Assembly (NCBI RefSeq): GCF_009709575.1
Contig: NZ_WIXO01000001.1
Span: 2,544,001-2,608,000, forward strand
From: Streptomyces taklimakanensis
Lineage (GTDB): Bacteria > Actinomycetota > Actinomycetes > Streptomycetales > Streptomycetaceae
Reading direction: 5' to 3'
DNA length: 64,000 nt
The position numbers and the translations under genes were made by a program. Below are positions 17,854 through 24,304 of the stretch, piece by piece. The notes beneath the pieces are model-generated. The model saw only the letters and a list, made by a program, of their open reading frames with translations. It ran no database searches and was not told the DNA's origin. Position 1 is the stretch's first letter; each line of letters opens with the position of its first letter.

Positions 17854-17896
17854 GAGCCGCCTGTCGGGTTCGAACCGACGACCTTCGCTTTACAAG
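17854..17896. repeat. attL, 43-bp direct repeat
   Basis: Identical over 43 bp to 30355-30397. It contains the 3' half of tRNA-Thr from the anticodon loop to the discriminator base, on the minus strand. The 5' half is absent here, so this copy is not a tRNA gene. Confidence 0.93.
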
Positions 17897-17990
17897 TTCG
17901 ATCACCGGGCTGCGCGGCCTGCTCGACCCTGGAGATCCTGACAGCTCTTGGTCCTCCTGCGGCTGCCCCAGTCCACGGCCGTCCGGAGAC

Positions 17991-18015
17991 GTTGATGTCA
18001 CTCGGTGATGTCACT
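17991..18015. repeat. Left-end 13-bp tandem repeats (candidate integrase arm sites)
   Basis: GTTGATGTCACT at 17991-18002 and GGTGATGTCACT at 18004-18015, starting 13 bp apart. The same pair with the same 13-bp period occurs near the other end at 30283-30305, as expected for arm-type binding sites of a tyrosine integrase. Confidence 0.6.
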
Positions 18016-18235
18016 GCATCTCGTTGCTGCGGTGGGGAGAGGCTGGGTACAACCGCGTGTGGCCTGCGGCCTCGTGCGCTGGGCTCTTCCTTGCCACTGT
18101 GCTTGTCACTGACCGCTGTCGACTGGCGCACCAGTGGCTCCGACACTGCTGTGATGCCCCGCCCCACCTCCGCCATGATGAACCCTCTGTGGTCAGGCTG
18201 TCACAGAACCCTATACTTGCTCGATCAAGCTATGT
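18016..18235 (+). promoter_or_regulatory. Leader region of the cargo operon with candidate promoter
   Basis: No gene fits this stretch. A TATACT hexamer at 18212-18217 makes a good -10 box and would start transcription near 18224-18230. The first ATG codons of the cargo operon are at 18232, 18236 and 18248, so the mRNA would be nearly leaderless; this agrees with the absence of a ribosome site. A -35 box is not clear. Confidence 0.45.
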
Positions 18236-18847
18236 ATGCTGCATCACATGCCAGGGGAGGCTCTACATCAGCTCGGTGATGATGGCGCAAGGCGCGCTAA
18301 GCGTTGGCTTGAATCCACTACCAGAGTAAAAGCAGCGTGGCTAAATACTGACCCCTATTCTGCGGGGAGACTTGAGTTCCCTTGGTCGTACGGCGGTTGG
18401 AATTTCTCCTATGACATAGGCGGAATACTGCACGGCGGCGAGTTCTCAGGACAAATGTTCTTGGCCGAATGTAAAAAATATTCGGCAGCAGGAGATCAAG
18501 GGACACACTACCAGTCATACCTTGCTAAATGTTATGTGACATTGCTTCACCACGCCCGTCTTGCAGACCACTTCATGTGGATAACGTGGCATCCATTTCT
18601 CGTAGGTTCTTGGGGAAAACTCTGCTCGGTGGATAAAGTTCGCGAGGGTGTCCTGTCTGAGGCTTCCCGAGTATTCAATACGGAATCGGAAGACGAAGCT
18701 AAAGCGCTTATAGACGAGGATATAGCGCAGGAAGTCGCAAACCGTCTATGGCTCCTTGTCCTCTCGGACAAGCAGGAAAAGCTAGTGATCACTCCCGAGC
18801 ATCGCGGAATACTAATAAAGCATGAAGTTGAGGCGGGCACATGGTGA
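18236..18847 (+). CDS. Cargo protein 1: candidate PD-(D/E)xK nuclease
   Basis: 203 aa, AT-richer than its neighbours. No named family recognised. The core looks like a restriction-endonuclease fold: Asp60 in 'FSYDIGGIL', then 18 residues later the E-x-K pair Glu78/Lys80 in 'MFLAECKKY', then a helix 'HYQSYLAKCYVTLLHH' with a Gln in the position seen in many such nucleases. The C-terminal third is acidic and helical. ATG 18236 taken; 18248 is an alternative and neither has a ribosome site. The stop overlaps the start of cargo gene 2 by 7 bp, so translation is coupled. Nuclease activity is inferred from motif order only. Confidence 0.7.
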   Translation: MLHHMPGEALHQLGDDGARRAKRWLESTTRVKAAWLNTDPYSAGRLEFPWSYGGWNFSYDIGGILHGGEFSGQMFLAECKKYSAAGDQGTHYQSYLAKCYVTLLHHARLADHFMWITWHPFLVGSWGKLCSVDKVREGVLSEASRVFNTESEDEAKALIDEDIAQEVANRLWLLVLSDKQEKLVITPEHRGILIKHEVEAGTW

Positions 18848-20292
18848 GGCGTGTTTCATACGCGCAATCAGTGCGCAATGCCTTTGATCAGGCTAACCCG
18901 CTAGGTAGTGTTAACGCCGTAAAACAGACTGTCATCAATGAGATTAGAGAAACGGACTCACGCGTAGCGGTAAAGTCAACCGAGTACTTCAATCACACCT
19001 ACGCTCCTGATCTCGTTTTAAAATGGCCTCAAGAGAGCACTACGCGCCACCTATTCCTGCGAACTGATCCCGATCCCTCATATCTCATGGAGGATTTGGA
19101 AATCGCAGGAGGATCTAAGTCAATTTTCTTCTCTCTCGTCACGCCCAGAAGGCAGACGAAGCCAGTAATTGACGAACGTCTTAACTCCGCAGCGCGTGAC
19201 ACAAACTCACTGATTACGGATGCGGATGGATTAGAAGAATTCATTAACTGTCGCCGGGAATATCCGGTCGTCAGTCTGGCCTCCAGTGCAATTTTGCAAG
19301 GGGGTCGCGGCGTGGTCCGTCAATCGGAAGCAAATGCCGTATCTAACGGAATATCGGACGGTTTCTCTGCCGCTCAAGAATTGGACGCCTCGCGCACGCA
19401 ATCAGCAACAAGGGTCATCGGCGATGTGTTTGATGACTTGAGGTCCGCTCGCCTTACGCGTTTCTTGCATGCTGTTTGGGTTGGCTCGGGCGGGGACGCA
19501 TCTGCATTTCCTGCCATCGGCGATGTTACCGGCCCTCTTGATGATGAAGCTCTTTCATTTCTGCTGAATCTAGAAGAAATTATCGATGACGTCTTTTGGC
19601 GCAGAATTGGGAGAAGTATTTCTCTTGAGCGTGTATCCGGTTTGTCCATCGATCAGCCATCCCCGAATCTCCAGAGACTGGTGGCGAATAACCTCGACGT
19701 CTTGTTCGCCAGGTTCTGCCGCATTGTATCGGCGCAACCGCAACTTTGGGATGCCCTTGAGGGTTCATTTCCTATTCAATGGGTGATCGATAGGGGAATG
19801 CTAGGCCTGCAAGGGGAACGCTTCACAGCCTTCTTGGCGAGTAAGCGAGAGGACTTGAATGTCCCGGCGGAAGATTTTGATGGTATCAGCATTGATGAGC
19901 TAGTCTCGCGCTCCATCAAACATCGGATTCCGATTTCGGAACTTGAGCTTTCTACGGATAGGCGAACACTTACGTATGGGTCGGAGCACGTAGAGGATGT
20001 ATCCGGCGATGCTGAATTGATGAACTTCGCTGAGGTTCTTGGAGCCTCAGCCCGGGTCAATTCAGCAATTGCTTCTATTGCTGGAGCACGCAATTTGCGT
20101 TGCGACTTCAGGAGCCTCACAGCCCATGGAAGGACGGCCGCGAGATTTCCAATTTCCGAGATTTTGCGTGCGGCCCTTCTCCTTCTTTTTGATCTCCGTG
20201 AGGATGAAGCGAGGAAAATTTCCGTCCTTCTCTCTAAGCCATCTGCACCAACCAGTGCAGACTCCTTGTTTGATGTTGACCAAATCCCTTAG
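18841..20292 (+). CDS. Cargo protein 2: unrecognised 483-aa protein
   Basis: 483 aa, soluble, no signal peptide, no membrane helix, AT-rich relative to the chromosome, with in-frame TTA codons at 19018 and 19231. The N-terminal third is mixed alpha/beta with a possible nuclease-like or regulatory block ('TYAPDLVLKWP', 'RHLFLRTDP'). The middle and C terminus are helical, with Leu-rich segments ('SFLLNLEEIIDDVFW', 'ILRAALLLLFDLREDE'). No Walker, helicase, kinase or methylase motif was found. Sandwiched between two nuclease-type genes with overlap upstream and a 9-bp gap downstream, so it is probably a partner or sensor in one system. Function unknown. Confidence 0.75.
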   Translation: MVRRVSYAQSVRNAFDQANPLGSVNAVKQTVINEIRETDSRVAVKSTEYFNHTYAPDLVLKWPQESTTRHLFLRTDPDPSYLMEDLEIAGGSKSIFFSLVTPRRQTKPVIDERLNSAARDTNSLITDADGLEEFINCRREYPVVSLASSAILQGGRGVVRQSEANAVSNGISDGFSAAQELDASRTQSATRVIGDVFDDLRSARLTRFLHAVWVGSGGDASAFPAIGDVTGPLDDEALSFLLNLEEIIDDVFWRRIGRSISLERVSGLSIDQPSPNLQRLVANNLDVLFARFCRIVSAQPQLWDALEGSFPIQWVIDRGMLGLQGERFTAFLASKREDLNVPAEDFDGISIDELVSRSIKHRIPISELELSTDRRTLTYGSEHVEDVSGDAELMNFAEVLGASARVNSAIASIAGARNLRCDFRSLTAHGRTAARFPISEILRAALLLLFDLREDEARKISVLLSKPSAPTSADSLFDVDQIP

Positions 20293-20301
20293 GAGTGAAC
20301 A

Positions 20302-20997
20302 GTGGACACGGAAGATTGGAACGACGCCGACGCCTACCTCGCTTGGGCAACGCAGGAGCTTGTGCGAAACGGCCACAAAAAGCTGTGCATGGTCCGGGAC
20401 GCTCCGACCGCCAAGGCGGTTGACGAGTTTGAAAGGGTGTTGGAAGAAGCAAAGACTGAAGACCCCTTGCAAGAATTTTTCGAAGAACACCCAGAAGTTC
20501 TGGCCCATCAGATAGGTGCTGGTTGCCGATGGATTATCCCCAAGCCAAAAGTAGGAGGGGTTTACGTCCCTGATTTTATGGCCGCCAGGCTTAACAGTGG
20601 CGGATTAAGGTGGGTCGCCATCGAGCTCGAGACCCCATGCATTGATTCTCTTTTTGTGGGTAAATATAAAACTCCTGCACGGGAACTCCGAAACGGACTC
20701 CAGCAGATCAAAGACTGGAGGCACTGGATTGAAAATAATTTGCAGACCGCTAGGAATAGTCCTCGGAATGGAGGATGCGGGTTTGTCGACATCTCCCCCA
20801 AGGTCCAGGGCATGGTAATCATCGGTCGCCGCCGGATCACTAATCAGGACGACCAGCGCAGGCGGCACGATATTTTCTGGAATGAGCATTGCGAGATTCA
20901 GACCTATGATTGGCTTCTTGAAGAGGCTCGCAAGATGATTCCCATGCGTCATCCAGTTACGGACGAGTGTGAAGAATGTGAACTCTACGGGCGCTAG
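20302..20997 (+). CDS. Cargo protein 3: DUF4263 (Shedu-type) nuclease
   Basis: 231 aa, GTG start with AGGAG six bases upstream. The C-terminal half has the DUF4263/SduA layout: 'DPLQEFFEEHPEVLA' at 55-69, Asp91 in 'YVPDF', the acidic pair Glu108/Glu110 in 'WVAIELETP', then 'GKYKTPARELRNGLQQIKDW', with Gln134/Gln135 and the typical W-R-x-W-I. The second acidic residue replaces the Lys of a strict E-x-K motif; this E-x-E form occurs within the family. DUF4263 nucleases are the effectors of Shedu anti-phage defence. In-frame TTA at 20605. Specific function inferred from family and context. Confidence 0.8.
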   Translation: MDTEDWNDADAYLAWATQELVRNGHKKLCMVRDAPTAKAVDEFERVLEEAKTEDPLQEFFEEHPEVLAHQIGAGCRWIIPKPKVGGVYVPDFMAARLNSGGLRWVAIELETPCIDSLFVGKYKTPARELRNGLQQIKDWRHWIENNLQTARNSPRNGGCGFVDISPKVQGMVIIGRRRITNQDDQRRRHDIFWNEHCEIQTYDWLLEEARKMIPMRHPVTDECEECELYGR

Positions 20998-21375
20998 CCC
21001 CCGGTAATCCATCGCGACCTAGCACCAGGTCGGCGGAGCGGGTTTGGGCGGTGTCCTGCCCGGACTGGGGTCGGGCATGGCCAGGGGGCCGTACGCTGGT
21101 TGGCAACTCGGGCAGGCTGTGGACCTGCCCGCAATGTGTCCGAGTGGCCCCCTGGGCGTGCTCGACGCGGGTCCCGGACCGGGTAGGTGCGTAAAGCCGT
21201 CGGAGCCGACCCCCAGCCACGACGGCGCCTGGTCAGCAACCCCGGTGTGTGCTGCTGGTGCGCGGCCGGCGGACGCCGGGGCGGAGCGGGGCGGAGACTG
21301 GAGCGCAGGCCCGGCCGGCGGCCGGGCCGCGCGCGGTGAGCGGAGCGAGCCGCCTTGAACTCGTAGAGAAGGTTG
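20998..21375. other. Intergenic region between convergent AICE operons
   Basis: Base composition returns to high G/C here, marking the edge of the AT-richer cargo. A 9-bp hairpin at 21308-21328 (stem GGCCCGGCC, loop of 3) is well placed to end the minus-strand operon. No gene was recognised. Confidence 0.55.
21308..21328 (-). terminator. Hairpin after the minus-strand regulator operon
   Basis: 9-bp perfect G/C stem with a 3-base loop, about 50 bp past the last stop codon of the operon that ends at 21376. Confidence 0.5.
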
Positions 21376-21663
21376 TTACTCAGTGGGCCGGTTGGGCTGG
21401 CGTTGGCGGTCGTGCTCGATGGTGTAGGCGACCGTTTCGGCGCAGTGGATGACCATCTGGAGGCGGTTGAGAACATCGCGGCGGGCGGCCTCGATCAGGT
21501 CTTGATGCGTGGGGGTCGGCTCGTTGCTGGTGTGGGGTGTCCAGAAGCCGCGGTGGCTGTGTTCGGTGACGATGTCCTGGCAGGCGCGGACGACGGCGTT
21601 CAGGGCGACGGTGATCTCATAGCGGTACAGCTGCTCGTTCTGGGCGGTGCGGTCGCAAGTCAC
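21376..21663 (-). CDS. AICE hypothetical protein, 95 aa
   Basis: GTG start overlapping the previous stop in a GTGA arrangement, so it is translationally coupled. Soluble helical protein ('EITVALNAVVRACQDIVTEH', 'DLIEAARRDVLNRLQMVIHCAETVAYTIEHDRQ' region). No family recognised. Third gene of a coupled operon headed by an anti-sigma-type ATPase, which suggests a regulatory role within the element. Confidence 0.65.
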   Translation of the reverse strand: MTCDRTAQNEQLYRYEITVALNAVVRACQDIVTEHSHRGFWTPHTSNEPTPTHQDLIEAARRDVLNRLQMVIHCAETVAYTIEHDRQRQPNRPTE

Positions 21664-21971
21664 GGGTAGGGCCTTGGGGTCGGTCGGGCGGTGAGCAGGT
21701 AGCGGACGGCGTCGTCGTAAACCGTGTGGGTGTAGGGCGTGCCGGAGGCGAGGACGGCTAACGCGTGTTCGTGGGCTTGGTCGTCGTGGAGCCAGGCCAG
21801 AACGGGGCGGGCGGCCGGTGGGTCGAGCTGGTCGCTGATGTGGCGGGCCCGTTGCTGGAGCCAGCGCAGGGCGAGCCGCGGTGAGCTGGTGGAGTGGGCG
21901 CCGAGCCAGAATGTGCGGCCGTCATCGAGGGTGTGGGCGATCGCTTCGCACCAGTAGGAGCGGGTCAGCAT
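21660..21971 (-). CDS. AICE hypothetical protein, 103 aa
   Basis: Begins with ATG at 21971, overlapping the stop of the upstream ATPase gene in ATGCTGA, and ends with a 4-bp overlap on the next gene. N-terminal half 'MLTRSYWCEAIAHTLDDGRTFWLG' followed by 'LALRWLQQRARHISDQLDP'. A small conserved-looking protein of unknown function. The open frame continues upstream to 22397, but that part is antisense-like Arg/Pro/His-rich sequence over the ATPase gene and is not believed. Confidence 0.65.
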   Translation of the reverse strand: MLTRSYWCEAIAHTLDDGRTFWLGAHSTSSPRLALRWLQQRARHISDQLDPPAARPVLAWLHDDQAHEHALAVLASGTPYTHTVYDDAVRYLLTARPTPRPYP

Positions 21972-22393
21972 GGCTGGGTTTCCCGCGTGGTCGGCTGCGG
22001 TGCAGAGGCGGGGAGGTGAGCGGTCACCGTGTGGCCGTGGCCGTCGTGGTGGATGTCCAGCGCTGCGGCGAGGACGGTGACGATGGCCAGTCCTCGGCCG
22101 TGGGTGGCCTCCTCGTCGGGGTGGGTGATCCGCGGGTGCGTGGTGGTGGCGCCGGTGTCGGTGACGGTGAGCGTCACGGCCTCGGCGGCTCGGGTGATGG
22201 TGACGCGGAAGGCGGGCCCGGTGGTGTGGGTGACCGCGTTGGCGCCCAGCTCGGTGACGATCAACGCGGCGTCGTCGGCGCAAGGGCTGTCGTGGAGGAT
22301 GTCGCGGGTCCAGCGGCGGGCGCGGCCGACCTCGGCCGGGAGTCTCGGGCAGGAGAGTTCCCAGACTCGCACCGTACTCGTATACTCGTCCAT
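21965..22393 (-). CDS. GHKL ATP-binding regulatory protein (anti-sigma factor-like)
   Basis: 142 aa. HATPase_c (SpoIIAB/RsbW-like) domain: N-box 'VTELGANAVTH', G1 'LTVTDTG', G2 'HGRGLAIVTVLA'. Streptomyces has many such kinases that either phosphorylate anti-anti-sigma factors or act as uncharacterised regulators. ATG 22393 with a GAAGGA ribosome site. The first codons overlap one of the candidate repressor operators of the element, so expression is probably under the GntR repressor. First of three coupled genes. Confidence 0.78.
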   Translation of the reverse strand: MDEYTSTVRVWELSCPRLPAEVGRARRWTRDILHDSPCADDAALIVTELGANAVTHTTGPAFRVTITRAAEAVTLTVTDTGATTTHPRITHPDEEATHGRGLAIVTVLAAALDIHHDGHGHTVTAHLPASAPQPTTRETQPC

Positions 22394-22395
22394 AC
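22374..22395. promoter_or_regulatory. Candidate GntR/KorSA operator at the ATPase gene start
   Basis: Two copies of ACTCGT separated by AT (22376-22389), sharing the ACTCGTATA half-site of the 16-bp palindromes at 23818 and 23895. It overlaps codons 1-7 of the ATPase gene. It may be partly a coding coincidence. Confidence 0.4.
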
Positions 22396-22439
22396 AAGTT
22401 CCTTCGTGCTGGTAGGCGGCCATGGGCAGTGGGTTCGGG

Positions 22440-22874
22440 CTAGACGAGTTTCACGCCGTCGTGCGCCCGGACGGCCGGCGGGGCCGCCGCGTCCAGGGCG
22501 TCCAGGACGCGCACGGCGTATGCCTCGTCGGCGAGTTCGGTGACGTCCTCACGGGTGGCCCAGCGCAATGCACGGGTCTCGTCGCCGGTGGTGGGGGAAC
22601 CGTCGATCGCCTCGCAGCGGAAGACGAGGGAGACGATCAGTCCGGTCATGTTCTTGTAGACGCCGGTCAGGGCCGCCGGAAGGACGATCTTGATGCCGGT
22701 CTCTTCGAGGACCTCGCGCTGGAGGGCCTCGGGGATGGTCTCGCCCGGTTCGAGGACGCCGCCGGGCGGCTCCCAGTGCCCGTTGTCCCTGCGCTTGATC
22801 AGCAGGGCCCGGCCGCGGTCGTCAACGATGACTCCGGCGACGCTCACGGAGTGGGGGCGTTCGGCAGTACTCAC
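22440..22874 (-). CDS. Nudix hydrolase, Pif-like immunity protein of the element
   Basis: 144 aa, GTG start with a GAGGA ribosome site. Complete Nudix box in 'GGVLEPGETIPEALQREV' followed by LEETGI, i.e. G-x5-E-x7-REV-x-EE-x-G, which binds the metal for hydrolysing a nucleoside diphosphate linked to another group. In pSAM2 a Nudix-motif protein (Pif) prevents redundant transfer between cells that already carry the element; this gene is in the matching place, divergent from the GntR repressor. The immunity role is inferred from that parallel. Confidence 0.82.
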   Translation of the reverse strand: MSTAERPHSVSVAGVIVDDRGRALLIKRRDNGHWEPPGGVLEPGETIPEALQREVLEETGIKIVLPAALTGVYKNMTGLIVSLVFRCEAIDGSPTTGDETRALRWATREDVTELADEAYAVRVLDALDAAAPPAVRAHDGVKLV

Positions 22875-22930
22875 AGTCCTCGGCTTCCTGGGCTGGCTAG
22901 GCTCTCCACCGTAGCAACGACACTCAGCCT

Positions 22931-22945
22931 CTCGTCTAGATATCC
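22931..22945. promoter_or_regulatory. Candidate GntR/KorSA operator in the divergent promoter
   Basis: CTCGTCTAGATATCC, with a TCTAGA centre and the same left half as the 23895 site. It lies just before the AAAGGAG ribosome site of the GntR gene and upstream of the Nudix gene, so it fits autoregulation. Confidence 0.55.
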
Positions 22946-22957
22946 AAAGGAGTAAAG

Positions 22958-23746
22958 ATGGCGGCCTCCCCTTCCGGCGCTCTCGGAGCGCTGGACCCGA
23001 CCAGTGACCGCGCGGTGTTCCGGCAGATCGCCGACCAGATCCGCGAAGCCATCGACAAGGGCCGGTTCAAGGAGGGCGACAAGCTGCCGTCCGAATCCGA
23101 ACTGGTCGAGCACTACGGCGTCTCCCGGATGACCGTGCGCAACTCGCTGTCGATTCTCCAGACCGAGGGCCTGGTGGTCTCCGAGCACGGCAGGGGCGTC
23201 TATGTCCGGCCACGCCCGCCGGTGCGGCGCCTGGCCTCGGACCGCTTCGCCCGGCGCCACCGCGAGCAGGGCAAGTCGGCGTTCATCGTGGAGGCGGAGG
23301 CGGCCGGGAGCAAGTCGGAGGTGGACAGCCTGGAGGTCGGGGAGGAGCGGCCGAGTCAGGACATCGCCGCGCGCCTGGGCTCGCCGCGCCGGGTGCTGGC
23401 CCGTCGTCGCCGGTATCTGCTGGACGGGCGGCCGGTGGAGTTCGCCACCTCCTACCTCCCGCTCGACCTGGCGCGGAACACCCCGATCGCCCAGCCGAAC
23501 CCCGGTCCGGGTGGCATCTATGCCCGGCTGGAGGAGCTGGGGCACCGCCTGGACCACTTCGACGAGGAGATCAAGGCCCGGATGCCCACCCCGCAGGAGG
23601 TGCGGACGCTGCGGCTGGCCTCCGGTGTGCCGGTCATCCACCTGATCCGCACCGCGTACGACACCGAGGGGCGCGCGGTGGAGGTCTGCGACACGGTGAT
23701 GGCCGCCGACGCCTACGTCCTGTCGTACCGGTTGCCGGCCACCTGA
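22958..23746 (+). CDS. korSA: GntR/HutC-family repressor (KorSA-like)
   Basis: 262 aa. N-terminal winged helix of the GntR family (residues about 20-85: 'VFRQIADQIREAIDKGRF', 'LPSESELVEHYGVSRMTVR', 'GRGVYVR') and a C-terminal UTRA effector/dimer domain ('RRRRYLLDGRPVEFATSYLP', 'VIHLIRTAYDTEGRAVEVC'). Strong AAAGGAG ribosome site. In pSAM2 the GntR repressor KorSA holds down the Pra activator and so blocks replication and transfer. Repeated palindromes near this gene and the transfer operon are its likely operators. Confidence 0.87.
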   Translation: MAASPSGALGALDPTSDRAVFRQIADQIREAIDKGRFKEGDKLPSESELVEHYGVSRMTVRNSLSILQTEGLVVSEHGRGVYVRPRPPVRRLASDRFARRHREQGKSAFIVEAEAAGSKSEVDSLEVGEERPSQDIAARLGSPRRVLARRRRYLLDGRPVEFATSYLPLDLARNTPIAQPNPGPGGIYARLEELGHRLDHFDEEIKARMPTPQEVRTLRLASGVPVIHLIRTAYDTEGRAVEVCDTVMAADAYVLSYRLPAT

Positions 23747-23817
23747 CGGCCGGGGGTGGCGAGGTGCGGTGCGGCCCGGTGCGCGGCTGGTTTCGACTCG
23801 TACACACCCAGGCGCAT

Positions 23818-23833
23818 ACTCGTATAGACGAGT
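23818..23833. promoter_or_regulatory. Candidate GntR/KorSA operator, upstream of the transfer operon
   Basis: ACTCGTATAGACGAGT: 6-bp arms ACTCGT/ACGAGT, near-perfect 16-bp palindrome. A half-site ACTCGTACAC precedes it at 23796. Confidence 0.65.
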
Positions 23834-23894
23834 GGGCAAGCTGTGTGGCACAGTGGTCCGCGTTCCGAACTGACTCGGGATCACGTCGCCGTAT

Positions 23895-23910
23895 CTTGTC
23901 TAGACGAGTA
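23895..23910. promoter_or_regulatory. Candidate GntR/KorSA operator, upstream of the transfer operon
   Basis: CTTGTCTAGACGAGTA, same right half as the 23818 site and the same TCTAGA centre as the 22931 site. Its start is 77 bp from the previous one, about seven helical turns, which would allow looping or cooperative binding. It is about 40 bp before the first gene of the transfer operon. Confidence 0.65.
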
Positions 23911-23951
23911 GGCGTCAGTGGTTCCGGTGCGATCCAAGGAGAGACAAGACG

Positions 23952-24302
23952 TTGCGCACCATCCGTGTGGAGACCTCGACCGCCACGATCCTGCTGACCG
24001 AAGCCCCTGAGCCCAAGGTCCGCGACCGGCAGACCGGCGAGGTGGCCAAGGACGCCGTGAGCGGCGAGACGCTGATGACGATCGGCGTCGTCTACATCGA
24101 CGAGGGCGAGTCCGCGCTGATCCGCGTCACCGTCCCCGAAAGCGGCGTCGCCGAGGGCCTGGCCCTGGGCGCTCCGGTGTCCCTGCCGGGCCTGGTGGCC
24201 AAGCCGTGGGAGAACGTCTTCAACGGCCAGCAGCGGCACGGCATCGCCTACCGGGCCGCCGCCGTCACCCCCGGTGCCGTCCCGGCCGCGGTGGGGGCCT
24301 GA
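23952..24302 (+). CDS. SCO3933-family AICE regulatory protein
   Basis: 116 aa from a TTG start supported by AAGGAGAG eight bases upstream. The sequence 'MRTIRVETSTATILLTEAPEPKVRDRQTGE' through 'GLVAKPWENVFNGQQRHGIAYRA' matches a small protein family that accompanies the FtsK-type transfer gene in actinomycete integrative elements. Predicted beta-rich and soluble. Exact role unproven. Only 2 bp separate its stop from the translocase start. Confidence 0.75.
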   Translation: MRTIRVETSTATILLTEAPEPKVRDRQTGEVAKDAVSGETLMTIGVVYIDEGESALIRVTVPESGVAEGLALGAPVSLPGLVAKPWENVFNGQQRHGIAYRAAAVTPGAVPAAVGA

Positions 24303-24304
24303 CC

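Noticed and set aside
17854..17896. Second tRNA-Thr gene
   Set aside because: Only the 3' half from the anticodon loop is present; there is no D-arm or 5' acceptor strand. It is attL.
21972..22397. Upstream extension of the 103-aa AICE protein
   Set aside because: Arg/Pro/His-rich frame over the ATPase gene; the ATG at 21971 overlapping the ATPase stop is the better start.
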